Positions 10,991-20,749 of a stretch of 64,000 nucleotides of DNA are shown here, in pieces; position 1 is the first letter of the stretch; each line of letters begins with the position of its first letter. The translations under genes were made by a program, and so were the position numbers. The notes under the pieces are model-generated. The model did not search any database. It worked only from the letters and a program-made list of their open reading frames with translations, and was not told where the DNA came from. This stretch comes from Calliopum simillimum. Lineage: Eukaryota > Arthropoda > Insecta > Diptera > Lauxaniidae. Where the stretch lies: the NCBI GenBank assembly GCA_951812925.1, contig OX638368.1, positions 118,257,309-118,321,308 on the forward strand, written 5' to 3'.

Positions 10991-12415
10991 CATTTATAAA
11001 AAGTAGGCGTAATCAGAAATGAACATGACTGCAAATTTAAAATGAATTTACAGATTTGAAATCTACACAAAAATCCTATAAGAAAATTAGTAATTCGGTT
11101 CAGTTCTCATATTTCAGGAAAGCTCTGTAAACTTGACAAACTTTGAACTTCGACTTTTACGATTTCAAAATGGCTCAACTCGGTCAGTTTTTTTGGAATT
11201 TTCCGTTGATCGAGGTTTCATTTTATTCATATAATATGTATGTACTTATTTTACGAAAGTGCGAAAAAACAGTTTTGGATCTTGTGAAGATAAGGTCCCT
11301 TTTCTTATGGAGTATCACATATGTATGTTGTCACCAAATGGATCTGCATAAAACGGATAAAACAGTAAGTGAGACACATGTATTTCGAAAACATGAGAGG
11401 AACGGCCTTAAACATAAAAGAAGTAAAACGTAAAATTTTTGAGTTATGATCTTTTCGAACTTAACCCTTAAATGCAAAATTTTTTCCAACATCGGTAAAA
11501 AAATATTTTGAGAATGCAATTATGCATATTCAAAAAAACCTTTTGCCAATAACCATTTTTCATTCATGCGGTGTTATTAATTATGAACAACAAAAAATTT
11601 CGCCATGATTTTTCTTAGCTCATGTAATTTCAATTGGAAAAACAGTCTGACCTTCAATTAACAAAATTGTTTACTTAAAAATCTTATCTTATCTAAACTG
11701 AAAGCAAATGCATTATTTAATTAACAATAACAAAGCTCTTATTTAAAACTTTTCAAATTTTAAAAAGTTTTCACCAAAATATAACGTACCAGTACAAAGA
11801 TAACTTTAGCATTTATCAGACGTACTAATTACACTTCTAAAGTTACTTTAATGCGCAGTCTTCCAGTAGAAAATTTAAGTAGGTACTACAATATTATACT
11901 TAAAGTTGCTAAAGAGGAAAAATCCCCGATAACGAGTATGTCATTTGGTTACATCTTATTGTGTAATAGTTGCAGATAGTAACTTATGCACAATTCTTAC
12001 ATATGACACTTAGGTGATTGAGAATATATTTTAGAATATATTACCTTACAGGCAAAAAAAAGTGCACTGCACACCATCGAAACTGAAACATTTTTGGAAG
12101 GCAATTCCGAAAACATTGTTTTTTGTTCTTTTTTAGATGCTACCATATATTTACCCGCTACATTGGTAACCTTGGTTCATTGCAATCGTAAGAGGGAATC
12201 CATGTATAGCGAATTGGAACTATGCCTCGCGTATTGAATTCTTTAAACCTCTGGACGCAATGACCGGTTGTAAATTACTGAATCTTACAGCTTAACAGTC
12301 AGAACTATATTATAACTATATGTACGAATTGAAATCGAAAGAGTTAAAACGAATCACAAAGTCAACCAAAGTAAATCTAATAAAATAATTAATTAAAAAA
12401 AAAACTTTTCTTGTC
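10991..12415. other. Intergenic, no gene recognised
   Basis: AT-rich. The open frames at 11143-11433 (+) and 11331-11519 (-) have no recognisable features. No inverted repeat or RNA gene was identified. Confidence 0.5.
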
Positions 12416-12718
12416 TGAGACTCGAACATACTCCCCCAGGTTATCAGTTAAACGTCTTATACATTCAGCTGACTCTATCTACATTTGTATTGATTGTTAT
12501 TTTAAATTAATTTTAAACAAAAAGTCTAACAAAAAATTCAACAAGTATTTATTGTTTGTTATTACTTAATATAAGTTGTTTTGAAAATAATGTCAGTATG
12601 TTTTTAATGTTTTTCAATACTTGTTGAATTTTTTGTATGTCATTTTGTTTAAAATTAATGTAGATGTATAACTGATGTTTTACTGATAACCTGGGAGAGT
12701 ATGGTCGAATCCAGATAT
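12416..12718. repeat. Inverted pair of tRNA-like (SINE-type) sequences
   Basis: The reverse complement of 12416-12478 reads like a decayed tRNA. It has a D-arm-like GTCAGCTGAATGTATAAGAC, an anticodon-loop-like CTGATAA, and a B-box-like TATGTTCGAGTCTC, followed by a T-run. The right arm (about 12660-12716, + strand) is the same sequence in the other orientation (ACTGATAACCTGGGAGAGT, then GGTCGAATCC). The T stem pairs poorly, so this is not a functional tRNA gene. It is either two tRNA-derived SINE heads facing each other or a MITE that captured one. Confidence 0.55.
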
Positions 12719-12790
12719 AATTTTTGAACTATTCAACAATATTTCAAGGTCCAATTACAGGCATATTAATATTTACCGAAATTTGTTAAT

Positions 12791-13864
12791 CAGGCATGTC
12801 GCAGAATCCGACTCGGTTTTGCTTTTTATCGGAATTGTATATCGATAACGATTTGAAATGGTGTCGTGAAATCCGATTGGATTTAAATTTTTCGAACAAA
12901 ATTAAAACCGATATTCGAATCAGACGTTTGAGAAATAAACTGTCATAAAAATTGAATAAAAATTGAAAATAAATTGATTTAACTTTAAAAAGAAAATTTA
13001 AAGAAATTCGTAAAAAAAAAGAAATGAGCAGCATTTTTATTGATGGGAAAAAGCACAACAAAAAATTAAAAGGGTGCACCAAAAGGCGCTGTCCAAATCG
13101 GCTTACTTATCGTACAAAACAAGAATACCTGGCTTAGACGCACAGTTGATGAAGAAGGTGAATCAACTCTTTAAGCAGGATTCCGATACTTCAGTATGAG
13201 AGATTGCTGTAAGAGCATATTCTTCGAAATCTACAGTATGTAAAAGGGTAAAAGAAGAAAAATTAGCTGTAGATCTACAGAGTTTAAAAAGTATCACATC
13301 GTTCCGGTGAAAAGCAGCTAGTAGTTTTAAAGCAAGCCCGAAAGATATATAAAGACTTCGTGACTAAATTTGAACGATGAAAAACACGTTAAGGCAGATT
13401 TAAAACAGCTACCGGGACAGCTACCTATACGGAGAAGGCGTAAGAACAGAACAAATTTAAAGAAAAGCAGAATATGGTTTAGTAAGCCATGTGCACCCTG
13501 CTGACTAAGAAGTAGTCGCGCTTGGCAAAGCCTTTGGCAATATATTGACTATTTTCCATAAAATTAAATAGAATTTTATTTTGTGTCGTTGTCTCCAAAT
13601 ATTTTATCCTTAAATAAATAGATTTTCTACTTTTAAATGTTGATTCAAATAACCGTCATAATAAACTTTAAAAAAACGATAGCAATGAGCTTGTCGTTTT
13701 ATTTCCGAGAAGTAAATCGATAAAATCAGTTTCTGCGACACCCAAAACCGATAGCAAATCCGATTCGAACATGAAATCGACAAAATCGGAATGCACGACA
13801 CCTAGTCAAATTTTTTGTCGGATTCAAATCCGATTCCGACACATTGGATTCTACGACATGCCTG
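12791..13864 (+). mobile_element. Decayed IS630-Tc1-mariner-type transposon
   Basis: The ends are CAGGCATGTCG(C/T)AGAATCC (12791) and its inverse GGATTCTACGACATGCCTG (to 13864), so the element is about 1.07 kb. Plus-strand translation across several frames keeps fragments of a transposase. One part (about 13150-13270) reads as a helix-turn-helix-like ...REIAVRAYSSKSTVCKRVKE. Another, at about 13372-13425, reads NDEKHVKADLKQLPGQ. That segment resembles the first catalytic-Asp block (DDETYVKADFKQ-type) I recall from a Tc1/mariner-related family common in insects. Many stops and frameshifts make it dead. Confidence 0.7.
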
Positions 13865-14389
13865 AATAATTAACAATTTTATTGAATGTTCAATCAAATA
13901 TATTTCTGTGAGGGAAACCTACTCTTTTCTCAATGTAGCAAAAGTTTATTGATTTTGTGAGAGCTTTAATTTTCCGACATTAGGGTGGTACATTAGGATG
14001 GCAAAAACTGGGATCTGGTGGGTGCGTACTAGAACGAGGTACTTGATGTCAATGACCTTTGTAGAAAAAAAAAATTGACATTGATAAACATATCATACTA
14101 CAAGATATGACGAAATTAACACCTAAGTTCGTTAAAAAAAAATATGTAAATTGCCTTGGAGAAATGCTTCAGATTCGATGTGTGCGGCCACCTTTTTTTG
14201 ATGGTTTAGTCTAATATATATACATTAGGGCGGGCCAAAGGACGAAAATTTTCGAAATTGATAAGAGCTTAGTGCCGAAAAGTTGTCATTTGGGTTTATT
14301 AATTAGCATGCAAAATTGCTTTGAAATTGAACAATATTTTCCGCTGCCTCTAGGGCCTTGAAGTTTGCGAAATTTCGTTAATATATATC
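13865..14389. other. Intergenic with CATTAGGGYGG end-like motifs
   Basis: No gene is seen. Three close matches to a CATTAGGGTGG/CATTAGGATGG/CATTAGGGCGG motif occur at about 13979, 13991 and 14224. They resemble the termini of the elements at 9.39 and 48.5 kb and probably mark truncated relatives. Confidence 0.4.
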
Positions 14390-14682
14390 AGGCCTGTTTC
14401 GTAATCTGCATGGTTTCAATTACTTTTCATTTCGGAAGCTTTTTGATGAAAATAGTGAATCAAACGATAAATCGTATATGTGGAAAATTACAGGTTCTAC
14501 AAATAATATTGATTTGTATTTACGAAAAGGTAACCGTTTAGGAAATATTCGATGAAATCGAAATTTTCGACTTTTTGTGATTTTTTATGAATATTTCTCG
14601 AACGGTTACTTTTTCGTTAATGCAAATCAATATTATTTGTAGAACCTGCAATTATCCACATAAAAGAATACTTTTTTATCGT
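14390..14682. mobile_element. Palindromic MITE, GGCCTGTTNCGTAATC family, copy 1 (right end lost)
   Basis: It starts GGCCTGTTTCGTAATCTGC. The fold is visible as TACAGGTTCTACAAATAATA against TATTATTTGTAGAACCTGCA. The right terminus is replaced at about 14683 by the mariner-like fragment that follows. Related copies are at 24.7-25.1 kb and 50.1-50.6 kb. Confidence 0.75.
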
Positions 14683-14985
14683 GTGTTTTTAAGCCCGATA
14701 GAACTTGAAATGTGGAAATTCTGCTTATTAACAAACTCGTTAAGCCAAAAATGAGCCTCATCGCTGAACACAATTTAGAGATAAAACAACGGATCAGTTG
14801 CCAACTGCTCTACAACTCCAATTTTTGTATTATTTCGTAGCGTTGTTCAAGCGTGAGCCTATTCATGATGATTTACCAGAGTATACTGAAGCAATTAAAA
14901 AAAAAAAAATTCATCAAAATTAAATTTTTTGTGTTATTTTTACAAATTCAAGTTCTATCGGCCTTAAAAAAACACCCTTTACATC
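14683..14985 (-). mobile_element. Internally deleted mariner-like transposon
   Basis: The terminal inverted repeats are AAGCCCGATAGAACTTGAA (left) and TTCAAGTTCTATCGGCCTT (right). On the minus strand the remaining coding sequence begins MNRLTLEQRYEIIQK (from about 14868 downward). After an internal deletion it resumes as FSDEAHFWLNEFVNKQN (about 14785-14730). That is the block around the first catalytic aspartate in a mariner-like family I recall starting MNRF..EQR. The frame is broken between the two pieces, so it is a non-autonomous deletion derivative. Confidence 0.75.
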
Positions 14986-15710
14986 ATCTTTATTAAATTG
15001 GTTAGTGGTATGCGCAAAGTTTGACAATTTTTAATACCCGACAAAACTACACACGAACCACCACTTTATGTTACGTAATTTAAGGGCAATTTTTTTGAAA
15101 TTGAAATTTTGTGAAATAAAACCATAAGCAAATATGTATTAATTTTGGGCATACTTTAGAAAAATTAACAGATTTGTATTATTGAAGAGTTAAATTTATT
15201 TTCTTAACGAATGCAAAACAAAACAAGAAAACATTTATCGATTGCATTTTTTGTATTATAAAAAATAAAGTTTAAAATTTTATGAAATAAAACAATTAAG
15301 GGCATCGTGTATATTGTACATTTCAAACAGATTCTAATGTCTTTAGCAACAACACATGATATCGAATATGTCATTGGCACAATATATTTATATTTTACAT
15401 CAAGAGTTTCATAGTAATTCATATTTATTACTATCACGTTATCTTCAAAATTAATTAATTTACTAAAATTTAAATCAATATTTAGCAATGATATTTAAGT
15501 TAGTAGTATATAAAATAGTATTTATTTCAATCAATACATATATATACGTGTACTTATGCATCAGAAAATTATAATTCATAGATATACGTTTATATTTGTA
15601 CCTACTTGCTTGCAATACTATATGTATGTTGACAAGAAATTACGAGCGTATATTAAATTCCTTAATTTACAAAACTTTATTTTCTTTTGAGCGACTAACG
15701 GACATAGTAA
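14986..15710. other. 3' flank of MARCH5
   Basis: Very AT-rich sequence with no gene recognised; it includes an AT-only open frame at 15204-15488 that I reject. On the minus strand an AATAAA polyadenylation signal (plus-strand TTTATT at 15676-15681) lies about 30 bases after the MARCH5 stop codon. Confidence 0.6.
15676..15681 (-). promoter_or_regulatory. Probable polyadenylation signal of MARCH5
   Basis: AATAAA on the minus strand, about 30 bases downstream of the MARCH5 stop codon, at the right distance for the shortest 3' UTR. Confidence 0.5.
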
Positions 15711-17626
15711 CTAAACCATGCTATCGCGTTCCAAGTTAATATGCTGTTGTGATTGATGCTGTGGTGCTTGTTGTGCGTTTCCAGCTGCAGCAGTTGTTGC
15801 TGCATGTTGTTGTCTTGATGGATTTCGATTTAGAAATGACCTAACATTTTCCTCAGTGTAGTCGACAATCTTACGTTTCTTCCTTCTTGTATATTGCTGT
15901 TGTTTAAGGTATATTTTTAAAATTCCTTTAACCGTTATAAATGTTAGTCCACCAAGTAGCGTACGATGTAAAGTGTTTTCTATTGACTCAAAGAGTAAGC
16001 GTCCAACAATCGAAGAAATCGTTGGTAAAAGGAGAGCACCGCAAAAAACGCGTGTCGCCGATACAGGATCAGAAAGTGTCGGAGTTGGTGGATTTTGGAG
16101 ATCAGGTTCTTCTTCCTCTTCCCTAAATTATATAAGACACAAGCAAATTTTGTTTCATTTGTTTATTAATATGCACTTATTCTTAAAATATGAAGGAAAA
16201 ACGGAGAAGGACATGGTAAGGGTGATTTTATTTTTGAATGATGGGTCCAGAAACACCTACTGATAGCTAACTCAAGAGAGTCCGTATCTTAACTTTGAGT
16301 TTTTCAGTACCTATGCCGAAAGCAGTAACAGTTAATGTCTATTTTTGGGCAGAATGTAAGTATCATAAATAATATGTTCATTAACAAATTTATGCTGAAT
16401 TGCCTAAATTGGGATTTAAAATCACGGCATTGAGAAATTTAATTCTGCGTTTCATCGTGGTAAATACATAAAGCATCTTCAGATTTTCTTAGCATTGTCT
16501 ACAGGAATCATTGTCTACCAGTTCCATAAAGATAGACTTAAAGTGTTAATACTTTTGGACAGAGATATTTTGAAATTTCAATTCATTTATTTCCAAACAT
16601 TTAAATATTCTTCCAAAAATCGTTTCACAAAAATGCGTGACCGGTTTATGTTCACGCCTACCTCCTATACAATGGAAAGTTGACGTGAATACTCGTCAGC
16701 CTTTGCATAATATTGAACGTTAATTACGTAATACTTACGGGTACGGAATTATCAAACTCATAAGGGGAAATTTGCGTGCTACACTACGTCGATTGCGAAT
16801 CAATCGAATGACAGCATCTTCCCAGCGAATCATGCGACCAAGCACAAGACCAACTGGAATAGCCGGTAATCCAATCAAAAGCACAAGTGGATCTCCATTT
16901 TCCATAAGCGCCATACCTTTTTTGTGACCAACAATCTATATACAAAACAATATAACAAATCAATCATATAGGCAAAAAAAAAAAATAGAGATTAACAATT
17001 ACCTGCAAAAATGTAACCGCACCATACGTAACAGCTGTCCAATATAGCGAACCAACAAATATGCCAGCAGCTAAGAATGGACTTAAACGTTTAATAAAAT
17101 TATCGAAAGCTTCCAATATGTTGGCAAATTTTCCCATTTGTGGAAATACAATAATATATTCGGTTTGGCATTGCTGGCAGGTAACAGCACGTAAAGCATT
17201 ACCCTTTTGCTTTTCGTCGACCCAACGATAGAGACAACTTTGATGTACCCATTTAGTTGTTCCACGACACTTGCACGGCTGCACCCAAGCTGCTAGTTTG
17301 TTATCCTCATCGGTGGCAAAACAAATCCAACAACTACGTTCATCTTCTTCAGTAGTTTCAGCTGCTATTTGTGAGTGTACATCTCTTGCTGATTGCATAT
17401 TGGCTATTGATGATGTTGAAGCAACAATATCTAATTCAGTAAGAGGTAGTTTTTGAAGTATCGTAGAGGATGTTGCAGGTGTAATTGTATTTGATCTGGG
17501 CTTTGTTAATAGATTTTCAACAGAGGTTGTTAAATTTTCTGTTACAGGCTCTGTTGCTATTTCTGTTGATGCTGTTTCATTGGTAGGCGCCGTATTTATT
17601 ATGGATGTTGAATTGTGAAGATCCAT
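15711..17626 (-). CDS. MARCH5: MARCH5-type E3 ubiquitin ligase, outer mitochondrial membrane
   Basis: Three coding exons on the minus strand: 17003-17626, 16739-16935 and 15711-16122. Donors and acceptors are GT/AG, the frame is intact and the product is 410 residues. Residues 99-153 form a RING-CH (C4HC3) zinc finger: C99, C102, C118, C120, H128, C131, C150 and C153. Membrane segments follow (about 176-205 and further ones in exons 2 and 3), with family landmarks MIRWEDAVIRL and FCGALLLPTI. In animals MARCH5 sits in the outer mitochondrial membrane and ubiquitinates fission, fusion and mislocalised proteins. The Ser/Thr-rich N-terminal ~95 residues and the Gln-rich tail make it longer than the human protein (about 280). 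The start is the first ATG of the exon and is plausible. The first intron is only 67 bp. From memory, Drosophila CG9855 is the counterpart. Confidence 0.95.
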
Positions 17627-18024
17627 TTTATCGTGAAAAGTTCAATTAACGTAAGCTTTCAAAATTAAATCGATAACACTGAAATTTCAAGAAATGATCT
17701 TTGTTTTTAAACCCATTAATAAAAAAAAAAATATGTACGTGTAAATTAATTTCACCCGAAATGATATTTTCATCGAGTATGAGAATGTGAGAAAATTAGC
17801 ATACTCTGTCGGACAATGTCATTCAAGTCTCTGAACTTTTAAACTGTTAACTTTTAAAATGTTACGAATTATTGACATTGTCAGTAAAAAGTCGCTATCA
17901 AGTTGTCAGTGAAGTGTCGCTATCAACGAGAAAAATTCACTAACGACGAGCAAAAGCCATGGATACGGCGGACTGTTTATTGTGTGTCAAGTGAATTTAT
18001 AAAAATAGGTAAAAAGAATATATG
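17627..18024. other. 5' flank of MARCH5
   Basis: Contains a short near-direct repeat (GTCGCTATCAA at about 17891 and 17919). No other feature was found; the promoter was not resolved. Confidence 0.4.
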
Positions 18025-18026
18025 TA

Positions 18027-18979
18027 CAGTCGACGTCCAGTAATACGAATGCTCCGTATTACGAATGTCCAATGATACGAATGCAATATTTCTTCCACAC
18101 GTGATTCTATAATACGAACAGCGGTAAATTTTACGGTTCGATAATGCGAATGAGAATTTTTTCTTAGTAGGCTTTGCACTTTTGCTAAACATTAAATGCT
18201 TAGAATGCATGAAAGAATACGTGGGAAATTTTTCAGAATTTTTAGAACGTTTTAAAATGCTTTTTTTCGTAAAATCTGAAAAAAAAAGTTTGAGTTTTTG
18301 AAAAGAAGTCTTTCTTAGAAATTTACAAAAACCACCAAAATCAATTTCGCAACCCTGTTTATTGACAAGAAAAACCAGAGCAAAATCCTCGCGCATCGGT
18401 AATACAAATATGCCAAATTTTAGCCAAATCGGTCAAATCATGCTTTTTTAACTGGTACAATTGGCGTGTTTTTTTTCTTTAAATTTCTTCTTTAGTGGCA
18501 AAACTCATTAAATATTTTTTTTGGAAATTGAGATTAACAGTGTAGTATGTTTTGCTCAATTCCCATACTTTGTCCATCAAATATTTTTTTGTTTTTATCA
18601 AAACATTGAGGGTATTCTTTAAAATGTGCAAATGCCTCGAAAATCACGTAAACTTGCAATAGTTGCCAAAATTTATACGAACTTTGTCAGTTTTACGAGC
18701 TTTTACACGTGTCAAGATACACCCTAATTGTGTTTTCCGTTTCCATATCATATTACTCAGAAAAAAAATTCATAAATTTCCTATTTTTCATAAAATTTTT
18801 TCGTAAACTGATGTTTTTCTCTCAAAACAAATATTCGGATTAGTGAATTTTGTCTCTAAACCGACGATATGTCTCAATATAGAAGAAAAAAGGACCAAAA
18901 TTTCGTTGCGATAATACAAATTTTTCGATTTTACGAATAGGGCTGACATTATATAATTCGTATTGTTGGACGTCGACTG
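18027..18979. mobile_element. Pogo/Tigger-like non-autonomous DNA transposon
   Basis: The terminal repeats are CAGTCGACGTCCAGTAATAC (18027) and its inverse GTATTGTTGGACGTCGACTG (ending 18979). Both are flanked by TA (18025-18026 and 18980-18981), the target duplication of the Tc1/mariner/pogo superfamily. A CAG-start with CGAC and "AATACGAAT" subrepeats is typical of pogo/Tigger ends. The AATACGAAT word is repeated several times inside each end. The longest internal open frame (17977-18396, -) runs through the left terminus and shows no transposase signature. Confidence 0.8.
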
Positions 18980-18993
18980 TACTATACATATGT

Positions 18994-20749
18994 ATTAGTA
19001 TTAGGGCTGTGCAACGAGCCGAACTAGTTCGATCAAACTCAAAACTCATGAGCTTTTCACACAATTTCAGTACCGAACTGAGTTCGTTTAGCTCAGCTCA
19101 ACTCAGCTCAACTCAGTTCGTAAGTTCGTGAATTTTGAGCTGATCGTTTGATCGATCAGCGAATTCGTTGTGAGCTGATCGTTTGTTTGTTGAGCTCGTT
19201 AGTTATGAGTTTTCTCGTTTGTTTGGTTACGTTCAGCGTGTTCGTTATGCGATGTATATGATTGCAATCAGCGTTGTAAGAATTGCGTAGAAATAATACT
19301 TAAGGTTTAATATTATACACGAATACTAAACAAATATTTTGCATAGTTGTTTTTTTTTTTTGCTCTTAATTTGAAATTGTGAACTTAATAAAATTGAAAA
19401 TTTAACTAAGACGTTTTGACAAATGATTTTGAATGAAAAAGTAAATTTTTTTAGGGTTGCCACCTGTTTTTTGTAATAAAATCAAAATTTTCTATCAATA
19501 AATTGCTAAAATCATCATTTTCTCTCTATAATTTGACATCTTCGGTCCAAAACCGACGAAACAAAAATTTGGGGTTGCCATATCAGGGTTGAAAGACGTT
19601 TTTTTGGAAAATTGCATTTCTTTGTCAACTTTCTTTATTGAAAAATATAGAATCGACCCATAAACCCACATTAATTTCCTTAGACGTTATTTTCTAACGC
19701 TAATTTTTTTGGGGTTGCCACCTCGTTTTTTCAATAAAATCAAAATAAAAAAAAAAAATAAATTGCTAAAATCGTAATTGTTTTCTCTACAAATTGACAT
19801 CTTGGGTCCAAAAACAATAAAAAAAGTTAACAACCAAATGCAATTTTGCGGAAAAAAGTCAGGCAACCTTAATATGGCAACCTTAAATTTTTCTTTCGTT
19901 ATTTTTGGACCCAAGATGTCAATTTATAGAGAGCAAATGATGATTTTTGCAATTCATTCCAAGAAAATTTTGATTTTATTAAAAAAACCAGGTGGCAGCC
20001 TCAAAAAATTTACTATGGGTTTTTGAGTCGATTCTATAACTTTCAATAAAGAATGTTGAAAATAAATTCAATTTGCCAAAAAAAAACGTCTGGCAACCCT
20101 GATATGGCAACCCTAAATTTTTGTTTCGTCGTTTTTGAACCCAAGATGTCAATTCATAGAGAGAAAATGATGATTTAAGCAATTTATTGATAGAAAATTT
20201 TGAATTTATTAAAAGAAACAGGTGGCAACCCCAAAAAAAATATGTTGGATTTTTTTAAAGTTTATCTAAGCGGTTAAAGGCTAAAATTTAATTTTTTTTT
20301 TTCTTTTTTTGAAATGTATGGTTTCAGCAAATTTTACAAAAAAAAAAACATGTGGCAATAATGAAAGTTGCTTCTGCTGTGTACAGCGAAGAGCCGAAGT
20401 TCAAACAAAAAACAACTATGCAAAATATTTGTTTAATATTCGTGTATAATATAAAACTTTAAACTTATCCCAATTCTTACACATTTTTTGCAACGCTGAT
20501 TGCAACATGCAACGCATATCGAACACGCTGAACGTCACCAAACAAACGAGAAAACTCATAACTAACGAGCTCAACAAACAAACGATCAGCTCACAACGAA
20601 TTCGCTGATCGATCAAACGATCAGCTCAAAACTCACGAACTTACGAACTGAGTTGAGCTGAGTTGAGCTGAGCTGATCGATCTTGTTCGTTGTGTGTGGC
20701 GAAAACTCGAACAAGTTCGATCAGCTCATTGCACAGCCCTAATTAGTAT
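18994..20749. mobile_element. hAT-like foldback element with intact 8-bp target duplication
   Basis: The element proper is 19002-20741 (1740 bp), bounded by TAGGGCTGTGCAA...GCTCATTGCACAGCCCTA. An identical 8-bp direct repeat ATTAGTAT sits on both sides (18994-19001 and 20742-20749). An 8-bp duplication with a YAGGG start is the signature of the hAT superfamily. The arms run about 340-400 bp and carry AACTCAGCTCAACTCAG-type iterations. The interior (about 19450-20235) holds two direct and two inverted copies of a block containing GGTTGCCACCT and GGTCCAAAA. There is no transposase, so it depends on a relative elsewhere. Confidence 0.85.

Noticed and set aside
17977..18396. 139-codon minus-strand open frame as a possible gene
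   Set aside because: It runs across the left terminus of the pogo/Tigger-like transposon and has no transposase or host-protein signature.
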